A stretch of 32,320 bases of DNA from Pseudoalteromonas sp. FUC4 (GTDB lineage: Bacteria > Pseudomonadota > Gammaproteobacteria > Enterobacterales > Alteromonadaceae), in NCBI RefSeq assembly GCF_008370255.1, contig NZ_SEUI01000001.1:566704-599023 (forward strand). The letters run 5' to 3'. The number at the start of each line of letters is the position of its first letter. The first letter of the stretch is position 1. The translations under genes and the position numbers were made by a program. This document shows, one piece after another, positions 31,540 through 32,320 of the stretch. The notes beneath the pieces are model-generated. The model searched no databases. It was given only the letters and a program-made list of their open reading frames with translations, and was not told the DNA's origin.

Positions 31540-32320
31540 TTAATGTCCGCCAAGTAGTTTTTCGACTTCTTCAGGGTTGTTATGCACACCAAATTTATCA
31601 ATTACAGTTTCGGTTGCGCTATTCATACCAATAATATTAACCGTTGCGCCTTCACGTCTAAATTTAATAACCACCTTGTCGAGTGACGATACACCAGTTA
31701 TATCCCAAAAATGTGCATGGGTTAAATCAATTACGACGTTAGAAATTGCATTTTTAAAATCGAACGATGCAATAAATTGCTCAGCTGAGGCAAAAAACAC
31801 TTGGCCAACTACTTCATAGATTATTTTATCGTTGCCTTCATCATGCTTGGTTTTAACCACCATAAAGCGACCAATTTTATTGGCAAAAAACAGCGTAGCT
31901 AACAACACACCAACTAAAACGCCAATGGCTAGGTTATGCGTGGCAACCACTACAATAACGGTGGAAATCATCACTACGTTTGACGAAAGTGGGTTCTTTT
32001 TTAAATCCTTAACAGATGTCCATGAAAACGTACCAATCGATACCATAATCATTACCGCAACTAAGGCTGCCATAGGAATTAAACGCAGCCACTCATCTAA
32101 AAACACCACCATAATGATTAAAAATGAGCCTGCAATAAAGGTAGAAAGTCTGCCGCGACCACCTGATTTAACATTAATAATTGATTGCCCAATCATGGCG
32201 CAACCCGCCATACCACCAAATAAGCCTGCACCAATATTGGCAATACCTTGGCCCTTACATTCTTTATTACGATCGCTCGTTGTATCAGTTAAGTCATCAA
32301 CAATAGTGGCGGTCATCATT
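31540..32320 (-). CDS. SulP-family inorganic anion transporter with STAS domain (5' truncated by window)
   Basis: The C-terminal 260 residues are visible; the frame reaches the window edge, so the start is outside. Membrane part: GAGLFGGMAGCAMIGQSIINVKSGGRGRLSTFIAG (SulP signature near the start of the visible part), then several hydrophobic helices (FLIIMVVFL, AALVAVMIMVS, ISTVIVVVATHNLAIGVLVGVLLATLFF). A C-terminal STAS domain follows (VDLTHAHFWDITGVSSLDKVV, with the conserved D-x-T/S-x-x-S-Asp segment). SulP proteins carry sulfate, bicarbonate or related anions, often with Na+ or H+. Substrate cannot be told here. Followed by the Usp gene in the same operon. Confidence 0.9.
   Translation of the reverse strand, partial: MMTATIVDDLTDTTSDRNKECKGQGIANIGAGLFGGMAGCAMIGQSIINVKSGGRGRLSTFIAGSFLIIMVVFLDEWLRLIPMAALVAVMIMVSIGTFSWTSVKDLKKNPLSSNVVMISTVIVVVATHNLAIGVLVGVLLATLFFANKIGRFMVVKTKHDEGNDKIIYEVVGQVFFASAEQFIASFDFKNAISNVVIDLTHAHFWDITGVSSLDKVVIKFRREGATVNIIGMNSATETVIDKFGVHNNPEEVEKLLGGH

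Overview
The window looks like about 32 kb of chromosome from an A/T-rich marine gammaproteobacterium. An Alteromonadales member such as Pseudoalteromonas is my best guess, from base composition, gene style and protein flavour; there is no rRNA or tRNA here to confirm it. Most of the DNA is an assimilatory nitrate/nitrite gene cluster with its cofactor genes and regulators.

Nitrate part (1-12532, + strand). The end of a NarK-type nitrate/nitrite transporter is followed by a fused PP2C phosphatase/Ser-Thr kinase and an outer-membrane porin. After a hairpin and a strong sigma-54 promoter (4132-4148) comes a compact nine-gene run: nasC-type FAD/NADH electron-transfer subunit, nasA nitrate reductase, moaA, mobA, moaB, moaC, moaD, moaE and a MOSC-domain protein. 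The run therefore encodes an enzyme, its electron donor and much of the pathway to its molybdenum cofactor.

Middle (12549-19603). A LysR regulator is separated from a PACE-type efflux gene by a 273-bp MITE-like element. Two histidine kinase/response regulator pairs follow, pointing at each other: a membrane kinase with a single-domain Rcp1-like receiver (+), and a cytosolic kinase with a REC-GGDEF-EAL protein (-).

Nitrite part (19865-25346, - strand). nirB, nirD and cobA (siroheme synthesis) form an operon with its own sigma-54 promoter, an NtrC-like enhancer at about -120, and a leader of roughly 158 nt. The leader holds two candidate hexaloop hairpins and an intrinsic terminator that shares bases with the second hairpin. 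Just downstream of the operon lies nasR, a NIT-ANTAR nitrate-sensing antiterminator. Together these reproduce the Klebsiella nas logic: nitrogen limitation through NtrC/sigma-54 starts transcription, and nitrate through NasR lets it pass the leader. The nasC-nasA operon has the sigma-54 promoter but no such leader terminator.

Right part (25583-32320). A divergent three-part oxidoreductase (PNPOx-like barrel, FAD/NAD reductase, plant-type ferredoxin) is followed by an orphan TIR-domain protein with a predicted DNA-binding-like C-terminus (a possible defence gene), a divergent GST/LysR pair, a tandem universal stress protein, and the 3' part of a SulP/STAS anion transporter cut by the window edge. 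I saw no CRISPR array, complete insertion sequence, tRNA or rRNA.
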